Positions 43,607 through 51,281 are shown, numbered from the stretch's first letter. The stretch is DNA of 64,000 nt from DATIVK01 sp035465955 (GCA_035465955.1 DATIVK010000048.1:1-64000), one strand, 5' to 3'. Numbers and translations: made by a program. The notes: generated from the letters alone by a model not told the origin.

Positions 43607-44437
43607 TCAGGCGTAGAGGTCGGCGGGGAGCGCCGGGGCTGCCGGGTCGAGCCGGCCGTGGACCGCGAGGAGCGTGTCGACCGCGCGCCGGCCCGCCTCG
43701 CCGAGGCCGAGCGAGAAGTCGTTCACGTAGAGGTCGATGTGCTGGCGCATCACGGCCGGATCCATCTCCTGCGCGTGGCGGCGGACGTAGTCGGAGAGGA
43801 CGCCCCGGTGGGCGTTCGCGTGCTCGAGGCTCCTGCGGACGAGCCCGTCCACCTGGCGCCGGACGGCCGGGTCCAGGGTCCTGCGCGCCACGATCCCGCC
43901 GAGCGGGATGGGGGACCGCGTCTCGCGCTCCCAGTGCTCGCCGAGGTCGAGGAGCTTCACGAGCCCCTTCGCCGCGTAGGTGAAGCGGCTCTCGTGGATG
44001 ATGACGCCGGCGTCCACCGCCCCGTCGAGCACGGCCGCCTCGATGTCCGAGAAGACGACGAAGCGCTTCTCGCGGGCCTCGGGGAAGGCGAGGGAGAAGA
44101 GGAGGTGGGCGGTGGTGTCGCGCCCCGGGATGGCCACGGTCATGCGCCGCGGGTCGAAGCGCTCCGTGCCGGGGCGCGCGACGAGGAGGGGTCCGACGCC
44201 CACCCCGAGCGCCCCGCCGGCGTCGAGCAGGGCGTACCGCCCGGCGACGCGGGGCAGGACGCCGTAGCTGATCTTGCTGACGTCGAGCCGGCCCGCCAGC
44301 GCCCACTCGTTGAGCGTCTGGACGTCCTCGAGCACGGGGTCGAAGCGCAGGCCGCCCGTGTCGAGGGCGCCGTTGACGAGGGCGTCGAAGATGAACGTGT
44401 CGTTGGGGCAGGGAGAGAAGCCGAGGGTCAGTCTCAT
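43607..44437 (-). CDS. mqnD: 1,4-dihydroxy-6-naphthoate synthase (futalosine pathway)
   Basis: A 276-residue protein of the MqnA/MqnD periplasmic-binding-protein fold without a signal peptide. It cleaves cyclic dehypoxanthinyl futalosine to 1,4-dihydroxy-6-naphthoate for menaquinone synthesis. Marks: LGFSPCPNDTFIF at the N-terminus, DVSKISYG near residue 53, PGRDTTAHLL near 105 and the HESRFTY segment near 150. Both MqnA and MqnD share the fold; the SPCPNDTF start is typical of MqnD. Start ATG at 44437. Menaquinone would serve the multihaem cytochrome chain. leuB lies upstream with a repeat in between. Confidence 0.93.
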   Translation of the reverse strand: MRLTLGFSPCPNDTFIFDALVNGALDTGGLRFDPVLEDVQTLNEWALAGRLDVSKISYGVLPRVAGRYALLDAGGALGVGVGPLLVARPGTERFDPRRMTVAIPGRDTTAHLLFSLAFPEAREKRFVVFSDIEAAVLDGAVDAGVIIHESRFTYAAKGLVKLLDLGEHWERETRSPIPLGGIVARRTLDPAVRRQVDGLVRRSLEHANAHRGVLSDYVRRHAQEMDPAVMRQHIDLYVNDFSLGLGEAGRRAVDTLLAVHGRLDPAAPALPADLYA

Positions 44438-44450
44438 GCCGTCTTGCCAG

Positions 44451-44545
44451 CCCCCTCTCCCCGACCCTCTCCCCGGTGGGGGAGAGGGGGGGGGATCCTC
44501 ACGGTGGGCGCCGTCGCCGACGCGGGTTCCTCGACGGCCTGCTAG
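44451..44545. repeat. Composite palindromic repeat between leuB and mqnD
   Basis: Ten-base arms (CCCTCTCCCC at 44465-44474, complement at 44479-44488) preceded by a second CCCTCTCC copy, and followed at 44525-44545 by the CTAGCA box, which includes the leuB stop codon. The element would fold at the 3' end of the leuB message and may reduce read-through into mqnD. Confidence 0.65.
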
Positions 44546-45603
44546 GCGATCCGCTTCAGGATCTCGTCGGCCATCTGCGTGGTCGAGAGCTTGCCGCCGA
44601 GGTCGGCGGTGCGCGCCCCCTCGGTGATCGTCTGGTCCACGGCCTTCTCGATCGTCGCCGCCTCGGCCTCGAGCCCGAGCGTGTGGCGCAGCATCAGGGC
44701 CGCGGAGAGGATGGTGCCGATGGGGTTCGCGATCCCCTTGCCCGCGATGTCGGGGGCCGAGCCGTGGATCGGCTCGTAGAGGCCCGGGCCGCCGGCGCCG
44801 ATCGAGGCGGAGGGGAGCATGCCCATCGAGCCGGCGAGGACGGAGGCCTCGTCGGTGAGGACGTCGCCGAACATGTTCTCGGTGACGACGACGTCGAGGC
44901 TCGCGGGGCTGGTGATGAGCCGCATCGCGGCCGTGTCGACCAGCATGTGCTCGACGGCGACGTCCGGGTTCTGCTTCCCGAGGTCGCTGGCGATCTCGCG
45001 CCAGAGGCGGGACGACTCGAGGACGTTGGCCTTGTCGACGCTGGTGACCTTCTTCTTGCGCCCCTTCGCGATCTTGAAGGCGAGCTCCATCACCCGCCGG
45101 ATCTCGTAGTCGTAGTACTCGAGCGTGTCGACGGCGCGCTCGCGCCCGTCCTTCACGTCGCGCCCCTTCGGGAAGCCGAAGTAGAGGCCGCCCGTCAGCT
45201 CGCGGATGACGATGATGTCGACGCCCGCGAGCTTCTCCGCCTTGAGCGGCGAGGAGTCGATCAGCGCGGGGTGGACCTTGACCGGGCGGAGGTTGGCGAA
45301 GACGCCGAGCCCCTTGCGCAGGCCGAGGAGCCCCTGCTCCGGACGGACCTTCGCCTTCGGGTCGTCCCACTTCGGGCCGCCGACGGCGCCGAGCAGCACG
45401 GCGCTCGACTTCTGGCACTCGGCGAGGACCGCGTCGGTCAGCGCGACGCCGTGGGCGTCGATCGAGCAGCCGCCCATGAGCCGCTCGGCGAAGGTGAAGT
45501 CGTGGCCGCGCTTCTTCGCCACGACTTGCAGGACGCGGATGGCCTCGGCCGTCACTTCGGGGCCGATGCCGTCGCCGGGGAGGACGACGATGTTTGCCTT
45601 CAA
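44542..45603 (-). CDS. leuB: 3-isopropylmalate dehydrogenase
   Basis: A 353-residue NAD-dependent decarboxylating dehydrogenase. It oxidises 3-isopropylmalate in leucine synthesis. Marks: PGDGIGPEVT at the N-terminus, the substrate-binding ELTGGLYFGFPKGRD segment, active-site Tyr in LEYYDYEIRR, Lys in VDKANVLESS, and the Mg-binding Asp residues in ENMFGDVLTDEAS. Because cimA lies 27 bases upstream, this LeuB probably also oxidises the erythro-3-methylmalate made by the citramalate route to 2-oxobutyrate, an activity known for LeuB. leuC and leuD are not in the window. Confidence 0.95.
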   Translation of the reverse strand: MKANIVVLPGDGIGPEVTAEAIRVLQVVAKKRGHDFTFAERLMGGCSIDAHGVALTDAVLAECQKSSAVLLGAVGGPKWDDPKAKVRPEQGLLGLRKGLGVFANLRPVKVHPALIDSSPLKAEKLAGVDIIVIRELTGGLYFGFPKGRDVKDGRERAVDTLEYYDYEIRRVMELAFKIAKGRKKKVTSVDKANVLESSRLWREIASDLGKQNPDVAVEHMLVDTAAMRLITSPASLDVVVTENMFGDVLTDEASVLAGSMGMLPSASIGAGGPGLYEPIHGSAPDIAGKGIANPIGTILSAALMLRHTLGLEAEAATIEKAVDQTITEGARTADLGGKLSTTQMADEILKRIA

Positions 45604-45630
45604 CGGAGTCTCCTTCGGTTCGGTTGGGGA

Positions 45631-47178
45631 TCAGGCGGCCAACGTCAGGCCGTACTCGATGGCGTCGGCGAGGGCTCGCCACGACGCCTCGATGATGTTG
45701 GTGCTCGCGCCGACGGTGCTCCAGTGCGTGTTCCCGCGCTGGAAGTCGATGAGGACGCGGGTGATGGCGCCGGTGCCCGTCGTCGGGTCGAGGATGCGGA
45801 CCTTGAAGTCGGTGAGCCGGACGTCCTTGATCTCGGGGAAGCGCGCGGCGAGCGCCTTGCGGAGGGCCGCGTCGAGCGCGTCGACCGGGCCGTCCCCCTC
45901 GGCGGCCGTGTGGAGCACCTCGCCGTCGACGCGCACCTTGACCATCGCCTCCGAGAAGATCCCGCGGCCGGTCCGGTGCTCGACGTTGACGAGGAAGTCG
46001 ACGAGGTCGAAGGGGGGCTTGTAGCCGGGCTCCTGGCGCTTCATGAGGAGCGCCACCGAGGCCTCGGCCGCCTCGAACGAGAAGCCGCGCGCCTCCAGCG
46101 CCTTGATCTCGTTGAGCACGTTGGCGACGTCCGCCTTCGGGTCGAGCCCGAACTCCTCGGCCTTCGAGAGCAGGTTGCCTCGGCCGGAGAGCTCGCTCAC
46201 CACCACGCGCATCTGGTTGCCGACCTGCTCGGGATCGACGTGCTGGTACGAGACCGCGCTCCGGCGCATGGCCGCCACGTGGATGCCGCCCTTGTGCGCG
46301 AAGGCCGACTTGCCGACGTAGGGCTGGTGCTCGTCGGCGGGCAGGTTGGCGATCTCCGCCACGTAGTGCGAGACCTCGAAGAGCGTCCGGAGCTGGCCCG
46401 CCGGCAGGCACTCCTTGCCGAGCTTCAGCTCCAGCGACGGGATGCAGGAGCAGAGGTTGGCGTTGCCGCACCGCTCGCCGTAGCCGTTGATCGTCCCCTG
46501 GATCTGGATCGCGCCCGCCTCGACCGCGGCCAGCGAGTTGGCCACCGCCGTCTCGCTGTCGTTGTGCGCGTGGATGCCGAGCGGGTGCTTCAGCTCGGCG
46601 GAGACGGCGCGCACGATCTCGCCGATCTGCCAGGGCATCGAGCCGCCGTTGGTGTCGCAGAGGACCAGCGTCTCGGCGCCGCCGCGGATCGCCGCGCGCA
46701 GCGTCTCGAGGGCGTACTTCGGGTCGGCGCGGTAGCCGTCGAAGAAGTGCTCGGCGTCGTAGATCACCCGGCGCCCCTGCGCCTTGAGGTACGCGAGGCT
46801 CTTCTCGATGATCCGCAGGTTCTCGTCGTAGGTGGTCCGGAGCACCTCGGTGACGTGGAGGGTCCAGGTCTTGCCCACGACGGTGCAGACCGGCGCGCCC
46901 GAGTCGAGGAGCGCCTTGATGTTGGCGTCGTCCTCGGGGCCGCCGCCGACGCGGCAGGTCGAGCCGAAGGCGGCGACGAGGGCGTTCCGCCACTTCATCG
47001 CCTTCGCGCGATCGAAGAACTCGGCGTCCTTCGGGTTGGAGCCCGGCCAGCCGCCCTCGATGAAGGAGACCCCCAGCTCGTCGAGCCGCGTCGCGATGCG
47101 GAGCTTGTCCTCGCACGAGAGGGAGATCCCCTCGCGCTGGGTGCCGTCGCGGAGCGTCGTGTCGTAGATCTGGATCAT
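45631..47178 (-). CDS. cimA: (R)-citramalate synthase
   Basis: A 515-residue enzyme of the isopropylmalate/homocitrate synthase family that condenses pyruvate and acetyl-CoA to citramalate. The TIM-barrel part has DTTLRDGTQREGISLS (metal and catalytic Arg), GSNPKDAEFF and HAHNDSETAVANSLAAV (metal-binding His pair). The C-terminal part (about 380-515) is a LeuA-type allosteric domain. The E-GG-PGSNPKD pattern separates CimA from LeuA. Together with leuB it gives a threonine-independent route to isoleucine. The order cimA-leuB-mqnD suggests one transcript. Confidence 0.95.
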   Translation of the reverse strand: MIQIYDTTLRDGTQREGISLSCEDKLRIATRLDELGVSFIEGGWPGSNPKDAEFFDRAKAMKWRNALVAAFGSTCRVGGGPEDDANIKALLDSGAPVCTVVGKTWTLHVTEVLRTTYDENLRIIEKSLAYLKAQGRRVIYDAEHFFDGYRADPKYALETLRAAIRGGAETLVLCDTNGGSMPWQIGEIVRAVSAELKHPLGIHAHNDSETAVANSLAAVEAGAIQIQGTINGYGERCGNANLCSCIPSLELKLGKECLPAGQLRTLFEVSHYVAEIANLPADEHQPYVGKSAFAHKGGIHVAAMRRSAVSYQHVDPEQVGNQMRVVVSELSGRGNLLSKAEEFGLDPKADVANVLNEIKALEARGFSFEAAEASVALLMKRQEPGYKPPFDLVDFLVNVEHRTGRGIFSEAMVKVRVDGEVLHTAAEGDGPVDALDAALRKALAARFPEIKDVRLTDFKVRILDPTTGTGAITRVLIDFQRGNTHWSTVGASTNIIEASWRALADAIEYGLTLAA

Positions 47179-47272
47179 CGGCCACCTCTCGAGGACTGGG
47201 GGCGCAGAAAGGTCGCGAAGTATACACGACCGGCCGGGGCGATCGAGAGGCGCGGGCGCCCGCGCCGGCGCC

Positions 47273-48133
47273 TCACTTCACCTGCGCGAGCAGCGCGTCG
47301 AGCTCCGCGTCCACATCGGCCGGCTGGTCGAGCATGATCCAGTGCGAGCTGCCCTGCACCTTCCGGTAGGGGAGCCCCTCGACGTTGGCCTGGATCCCCT
47401 CGAGCACCAGCTGGCTCGCTGCGAGCGCGCGGCGCGGCCCCTTGTAGCGCGAGAGCTCCGCGACCGAGTCGTTCGAGACGGCCGTCAGCGCCGCCGCGAG
47501 CAGCGACTCGCGCGGCGTCGCGTCGAGCGCCGCCTGGACGCGCTGCCGCGTGCCCTCGGCGGCGCCGGCGAGCCGCGGTCCGTAGCGCGCCGCGACCGTC
47601 GCCGCGAGCCGCTCGGGGGCGAACGCCAGCTCCTCCGCGGCGCGGACCGCGGGCGTTCGATCGAGCCGGCCGCTGTACGCGTCGACGAAGAGGATCCCCG
47701 CGACGCGCAGCGGGTGGCGCGAGGCGTAGGCGGTGGCGACGGTCCCCGCGAAGTCGTGGACCACGAGGACGAAGCGGGAGAGCCCCAGCGCGTCGGCGAC
47801 GCGCCCCAGGTCCTCGCCCCACGCCTCCGCCGTCCGCTTGCCGTCCCGCGGCGCCTCCGACTGGCCGAAGCCCGGGAGGTCGATCGCGACGGCGCGGCGG
47901 GTCTTCCGCGCGTGGGCGAGCGGCTCCGCCCAGACGGCGTGGTCGCCGCCCGCGCCGTGGACGAAGAGGACCGGGACGCCGCCCCGCCCGCCGTCATCCA
48001 CCAGGATCCTTCCCCGCGAGGTCAGGACGGTGCGCGTCCCGGCCGTCGGCGACGCGGCCGGGGGCGGGGACGGAGGGGCGCCCGCGCAGGCGGCGAGGGC
48101 GAGGAGCAGGGTCGCGACGAGGGAGCGGCGCAT
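47273..48133 (-). CDS. Alpha/beta hydrolase lipoprotein with an Asp nucleophile
   Basis: A 286-residue envelope hydrolase. Lipobox LLALAAC, Cys16. The oxyanion-hole HG lies in LFVHGAGGD (57-64). The nucleophile elbow reads VVHDFAGT, so Asp127 stands where most esterases have Ser; this is seen in haloalkane dehalogenases and epoxide hydrolases. The general-base His is in the C-terminal GSSHWIMLDQP. A dehalogenase or epoxide hydrolase is therefore more likely than a simple esterase, but the substrate is unknown. Start ATG at 48133. Confidence 0.85.
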   Translation of the reverse strand: MRRSLVATLLLALAACAGAPPSPPPAASPTAGTRTVLTSRGRILVDDGGRGGVPVLFVHGAGGDHAVWAEPLAHARKTRRAVAIDLPGFGQSEAPRDGKRTAEAWGEDLGRVADALGLSRFVLVVHDFAGTVATAYASRHPLRVAGILFVDAYSGRLDRTPAVRAAEELAFAPERLAATVAARYGPRLAGAAEGTRQRVQAALDATPRESLLAAALTAVSNDSVAELSRYKGPRRALAASQLVLEGIQANVEGLPYRKVQGSSHWIMLDQPADVDAELDALLAQVK

Positions 48134-48222
48134 GGAGAACGACTAGCGCGGCCGAGGGCCGCTGCAAAGGCCCACGGGCGCGCGGGCCGCCGCCGCACGG
48201 CGCGCTCCCCCCGAAAATGCAG

Positions 48223-48253
48223 AAGCCCGATTCCGCGAGGAACCGGGCTTCGT
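48223..48253 (-). terminator. Intrinsic terminator of the cold-shock gene
   Basis: Inverted repeat GAAGCCCG / CGGGCTTC with a 15-base loop, 20 bases after the csp stop. On the leftward strand the second arm is followed by a short T-containing stretch (TGCATTTTC). This fits a rho-independent terminator. Confidence 0.75.
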
Positions 48254-48273
48254 CGGCTTCAGGTGAAGCGGAA

Positions 48274-48477
48274 TCAGATGGCGCGGACGTTCGCGGCCTG
48301 GAGCCCCTTCGGGCCCTTCGTGACCTCGAACTCCACCTTCTGGCCCTCGGCGAGGGTGCGGAAACCCTGCGCCTGGATGGCGGTGTGGTGGACGAAGACG
48401 TCGTCGCCGCCGCCGTCCTGCGTGATGAAGCCGAAGCCCTTCGCGTCGTTGAACCACTTCACGGTGCCGATAGCCAT
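48274..48477 (-). CDS. Cold-shock domain protein
   Basis: A 67-residue CspA-type RNA/DNA chaperone. RNP1 (KGFGFI) and RNP2 (VFVHH) motifs are intact and the length is the family norm. It binds single-stranded nucleic acid and melts RNA structure. The gene is monocistronic: its own promoter at 48561-48589, a leader of about 76 bases, and an intrinsic terminator. Whether it is cold-induced or constitutive cannot be told; the sizeable leader would suit RNA-level control. Several such copies are usual in one genome. Confidence 0.97.
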   Translation of the reverse strand: MAIGTVKWFNDAKGFGFITQDGGGDDVFVHHTAIQAQGFRTLAEGQKVEFEVTKGPKGLQAANVRAI

Positions 48478-48560
48478 TACTGTATTGCTCGTTTCTTCTC
48501 TGTTCTGGGCGGCGAGTAGGTGCCGTCCAGCCTCAGCCGGATTTGGATGAGGGAGTGGAG

Positions 48561-48589
48561 CTTATACGCGGCCATGGGCCGGAAGTCGA
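48561..48589 (-). promoter_or_regulatory. Sigma70-type promoter of the cold-shock gene
   Basis: On the leftward strand: TCGACT (48584-48589), exactly 17 bases, TATAAG (48561-48566). The predicted transcript would start near 48554, giving a 5' leader of about 76 bases before the ATG at 48477. It lies in an AT-richer patch, which is rare in this window. Confidence 0.6.
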
Positions 48590-48722
48590 GCCCAGAGCGG
48601 CAGAATTCGACGGAATTCGACCGCATGGACCGAAGGGGGCTACCGGGCACCCCCGCCCGAGGGGTACAAAGCCTGATGCGCGATCGGGCACGGGGACCTC
48701 GGACGATGGTGGGGAGGCGCCC

Positions 48723-49823
48723 GTGAGCGGCCTCGAGCGGGGATCGCTCGTCGAGCACGCGACGCTGGGGCTCGGCAAGGTGGTGGCCGTCGAGCCGGAC
48801 GCCGTCCACGTCTTCTTCCCGGGGCGAGGGGAGCGTCACGCGGCGAAGCTGCGGCTCCCCGGCGCGCGCGCCTTCCTGCGGACGGGCATCGAGGAGCGGA
48901 ACGCCTGGCTGGAGGGGCTCAGCTCGTTCACCCTCGACGCCGCCAGCGGACGCTGGGCGCTGCCGGCGCGCTGGCTCACGCTCGACCAGGCCGTCGAGCA
49001 GTTCGTGGCGGGCCACCCCGAGGGGTTCGACGACGGCCCGTCCGGACGCGGGGGCGCGTGGCGCGCGGCCCACCGGCTCTTCCAGGAGACGCTCGGGAAC
49101 GGTGAGGCGGAGCGGCTGCTCGACGCGGGCGACCTGCGCGATCTCCTGAAGCGCGTCCTGAAGATCGGGCGGCTGGTCAGCCCGCTCCACGCCGAGGAGG
49201 AGCGCGACGCCCTCGAGGACGCGCTCGGCGACGACGACGCGACGCGCCGCTTCCTGCGCGCGCTCTTCGAGCTCGTCTCCGTCCCCTCGCCGGGGCGCGC
49301 GCGCTTCGACAAGCTCTTCGGGGTGGCGGCCGGCCTCCCCGCCGCGCCGCCGGCGCGCTGGCTGCTGGTGACCCTCCTCCCGTTCATCGCCCGCCCCGAC
49401 AAGCACCCCCTGATGCACCCCGGCTCGACGCGGGAGGCGGCGGAGCGGCTCGGCTTCGACCTCCGGTGGGACGAGACGCCCAACTGGACCACGCTCTGCG
49501 CGCTGCGCGCGCACTCGGCGCGGCTGCTGGAGGCGCTGGCGCCCGGGGGCGCCCGCGACTTCATCGACGTGGAGGTCTTCGCCCACGCCGCGTCCACGAT
49601 GCGCGCGGGGGGAGCGAAGCGCCCGAAGCGGGCGGCCCGCGCGGTCGCGCCGACGGTCGCGTCGGCGAAGGCCGCGGCCCGGCCGGCCGTGAAGGTGGCC
49701 GCGAAGCCCGCCCCCGCGAAGGCTGCGAAGACGCCGACCGCGAAGCCCGTCGCGAAGCCCGCGGCGAAGGCGACCGCGAAGAAGGCGGCGCGGCCGGCGA
49801 AGAAGGGCGCGAAGCGGCGGTAG
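48723..49823 (+). CDS. Unknown protein with an SH3-like N-terminus and a histone-H1-like basic tail
   Basis: A 366-residue protein. Residues about 5-45 (GSLVEHATLGLGKVVAVEPDAVHVFF) match the short FxHxxxGxGxV beta module found at helicase C-termini and in CarD-like proteins, which bind nucleic acid or RNA polymerase. Residues about 50-295 are a helical domain that I do not recognise. Residues about 300-366 are Ala/Lys/Pro repeats (AKPAPAKAAKTPTAKPVAKP), as in histone H1 tails, a strong nucleic-acid-binding feature. Start GTG at 48723 with GGGGAGG just before. I infer a chromosome- or transcription-associated protein. Confidence 0.8.
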   Translation: MSGLERGSLVEHATLGLGKVVAVEPDAVHVFFPGRGERHAAKLRLPGARAFLRTGIEERNAWLEGLSSFTLDAASGRWALPARWLTLDQAVEQFVAGHPEGFDDGPSGRGGAWRAAHRLFQETLGNGEAERLLDAGDLRDLLKRVLKIGRLVSPLHAEEERDALEDALGDDDATRRFLRALFELVSVPSPGRARFDKLFGVAAGLPAAPPARWLLVTLLPFIARPDKHPLMHPGSTREAAERLGFDLRWDETPNWTTLCALRAHSARLLEALAPGGARDFIDVEVFAHAASTMRAGGAKRPKRAARAVAPTVASAKAAARPAVKVAAKPAPAKAAKTPTAKPVAKPAAKATAKKAARPAKKGAKRR

Positions 49824-50045
49824 TCACCGCCAGGGGCGGAAGAGGGGCCGATCCTCGCCCCGTCGCGATCCTGGACGAGCGCGGGCGCGCCGCTCCACCT
49901 CACGCACGTCAACGCCATCGTCCTCGGCCACGTGGCGGGGAGCTTCGCCGACGTCGTCCTCACCGGGCCCGGTGGAGCCACCCTGACCGTCTCCGGCTCG
50001 TTCTACGCGATGTTCATCGGCACGTAGCGCGAGGCGAGGGGCGGG
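49824..50045. other. Gene-free stretch with a possible gene remnant
   Basis: No complete gene. One rightward frame from about 49840 to 50027 stays open and reads like the C-terminus of a secreted protein (HVNAIVLGHVAGSFADVVLTGPGG then a stop), but has no start codon or ribosome site. I take it as a possible 3' remnant of a decayed gene. Confidence 0.3.
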
Positions 50046-50447
50046 TCACCGCGCGATCGAGAAGCCCTCCTCCTCGAAGTGGCGGTCGAAGGCGAAGGCC
50101 GCGTCGAGCCGCTCCCGGCGCATGGTGACGAAGGAGGCGGCGTCGACGAGGCTGAGCGCGGCCTTGCGCCGCTCGAAGAGGAGGTCGAGGGCCGCCTCGT
50201 GGATCGCGGCGTCCACCCAGACGACTTCGAGGAGTGGCGCGAAGTCCTCGCGGAAGGCGCGGAGCGCGGCGGGCCCCAGCCGCCTCGACACGAGGGCGCA
50301 GGTCTCCACGAGCACGTAGGAGGTCGTGACGAGCAGCGCCTCCTGCTCGCGCAGCCCGCCGAACGCGCGGCGGGCCCTGGCGTGGGACGCGTCCCCGGCG
50401 TCGAGGAGGGCGTACAGCGCCGAGGTGTCGACGAAGACGCGGCTCAC
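50046..50447 (-). CDS. PIN-domain toxin (VapC-like)
   Basis: A 133-residue PIN nuclease. The acidic residues that hold Mg/Mn are present: Asp in FVDTSALYALLD, Glu in VLVETCAL, Asp in LSLVDAASFV and Asp in AFAFDRHF. VapC-type toxins cut tRNA or rRNA when the antitoxin is lost. The start is GTG at 50447, overlapping the stop of the upstream antitoxin gene (GTGA), so translation is coupled. The arrangement antitoxin then toxin is normal for vapBC. Confidence 0.9.
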   Translation of the reverse strand: MSRVFVDTSALYALLDAGDASHARARRAFGGLREQEALLVTTSYVLVETCALVSRRLGPAALRAFREDFAPLLEVVWVDAAIHEAALDLLFERRKAALSLVDAASFVTMRRERLDAAFAFDRHFEEEGFSIAR

Positions 50448-50692
50448 TCGAACGCCTCGTCGAGGTACGCGTCGTGTTCCTTCGCGACGTCCTTCGCGCC
50501 CCGCCGGTCGCGGTACCGGCCGACCACCTCGGCGGCGCGGGCATAGAGCCGGCCGCGCCCCGCCTCGTCGTCCGCGAGGCCGCGCTCGACGAGCCGCCGG
50601 ATCGCCTCCGCGATCGAGATCCCCTCGCGCCGCGCGGCGAGGCGAAGCCTCCGCGCCTGGGCCTCGGTCAGCTGGATCTGGGTGCGGATCAT
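50444..50692 (-). CDS. Ribbon-helix-helix antitoxin (VapB-like)
   Basis: An 82-residue protein. The N-terminus (MIRTQIQLTEAQARRLRLAARREGISIAEAIRRLVERGL) is a ribbon-helix-helix DNA-binding domain: a strand RTQIQL, then two helices. The remaining 40 residues are charged and would wrap the toxin. It should bind and inhibit the PIN toxin and repress its own promoter. Start ATG at 50692; the promoter region just upstream includes GTGCTTACAC, possibly part of the operator. Confidence 0.87.
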   Translation of the reverse strand: MIRTQIQLTEAQARRLRLAARREGISIAEAIRRLVERGLADDEAGRGRLYARAAEVVGRYRDRRGAKDVAKEHDAYLDEAFE

Positions 50693-50755
50693 GGTGCGAG
50701 TGTAAGCACACCATGATGGCATGGCAAGGCGCGGGGTCCCCGGCCACCGGAGACC

Positions 50756-51223
50756 CTAGTCCACCAGCGCCAGCTCGGTCGTGATCGCGATCGCCGCCCT
50801 CAGGCTCCGGTAGAGCGGGCAGGCGTCCGCGAAGAAGCCGTGGACGCGCTGGGCCGTCTCGCGCTGCGCCGGCTCGCAGCGCAGCTCCAGCCTCACGTGG
50901 ATCCGCTTGAGGACCATCGTCTTTCCCTCGAGCTCGACCTCGCCCGTGGCCCTCGCGAGGAGCCGGTCCTTCGACGCCGCGATCTGGCGCGCCTCCAGCG
51001 CGCCCCCGAAGGTCCCGAGGAGTCAACCCGCGGTGGCGGCGACCACGTAGTCGATGGTGGCGGCGTGGGGATCGTAGGTGCCGGGCTTGCGGCCGTAGTG
51101 CTCGGCGATGGCGTCGTGGACGCCGAACCAGATGGGCTCCCGCTCCCCCGGCAGCGTCGCGCGCCGCACGCCCCCTTCGAGGCGCTCGACGGTGGTCTCG
51201 CAGCGGTAGATCACGTCGCTCAT
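50756..51223 (-). CDS. OsmC-family peroxidase, probable selenoprotein (in-frame UGA)
   Basis: Read leftward from ATG 51223, the frame gives an intact OsmC-like protein of about 155 residues if the TGA at 51023-51025 is read through. The first 66 residues end in DYVVAATAG; after the TGA comes LLGTFGGALEARQIA and continues without another stop to 50756. In OsmC/Ohr proteins this spot, at the start of the central helix, is the peroxide-reducing cysteine. The second family cysteine is kept (ADACPLYRSL). TGA thus sits exactly where Cys is expected, and a perfect stem-loop follows it. I read it as selenocysteine. A Cys (TGC) to stop mutation is the alternative. OsmC-like proteins reduce organic hydroperoxides. 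The ATG has GGGTGA upstream. asd lies upstream. Confidence 0.78.
50986..51025 (-). promoter_or_regulatory. Candidate bacterial SECIS element with its UGA codon
   Basis: The UGA is at 51023-51025. On the leftward RNA, 18 bases later, GGCGCGC pairs perfectly with GCGCGCC around a five-base loop UGGAG. The loop begins 25 bases after the UGA and has G among its first two bases. This fits the known bacterial SECIS geometry that SelB reads. High GC content makes chance stems common, so the stem alone is not proof. Confidence 0.6.
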
Positions 51224-51281
51224 GGCCGTCACCCGGAGTGGAGGATAGCGCGGCCTCGCCGAGGTGGCACCCTGAAACGCG

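Noticed and set aside
44476..47337. A 953-residue plus-strand frame opposite leuB and cimA
   Set aside because: Antisense shadow of two clear enzymes; Asp/Glu/Arg/Val-biased composition with no motif.
51023..51232. A stand-alone 69-residue gene ending at the UGA
   Set aside because: It is only the first half of an OsmC fold. The second half follows in the same frame, so read-through is the better explanation.
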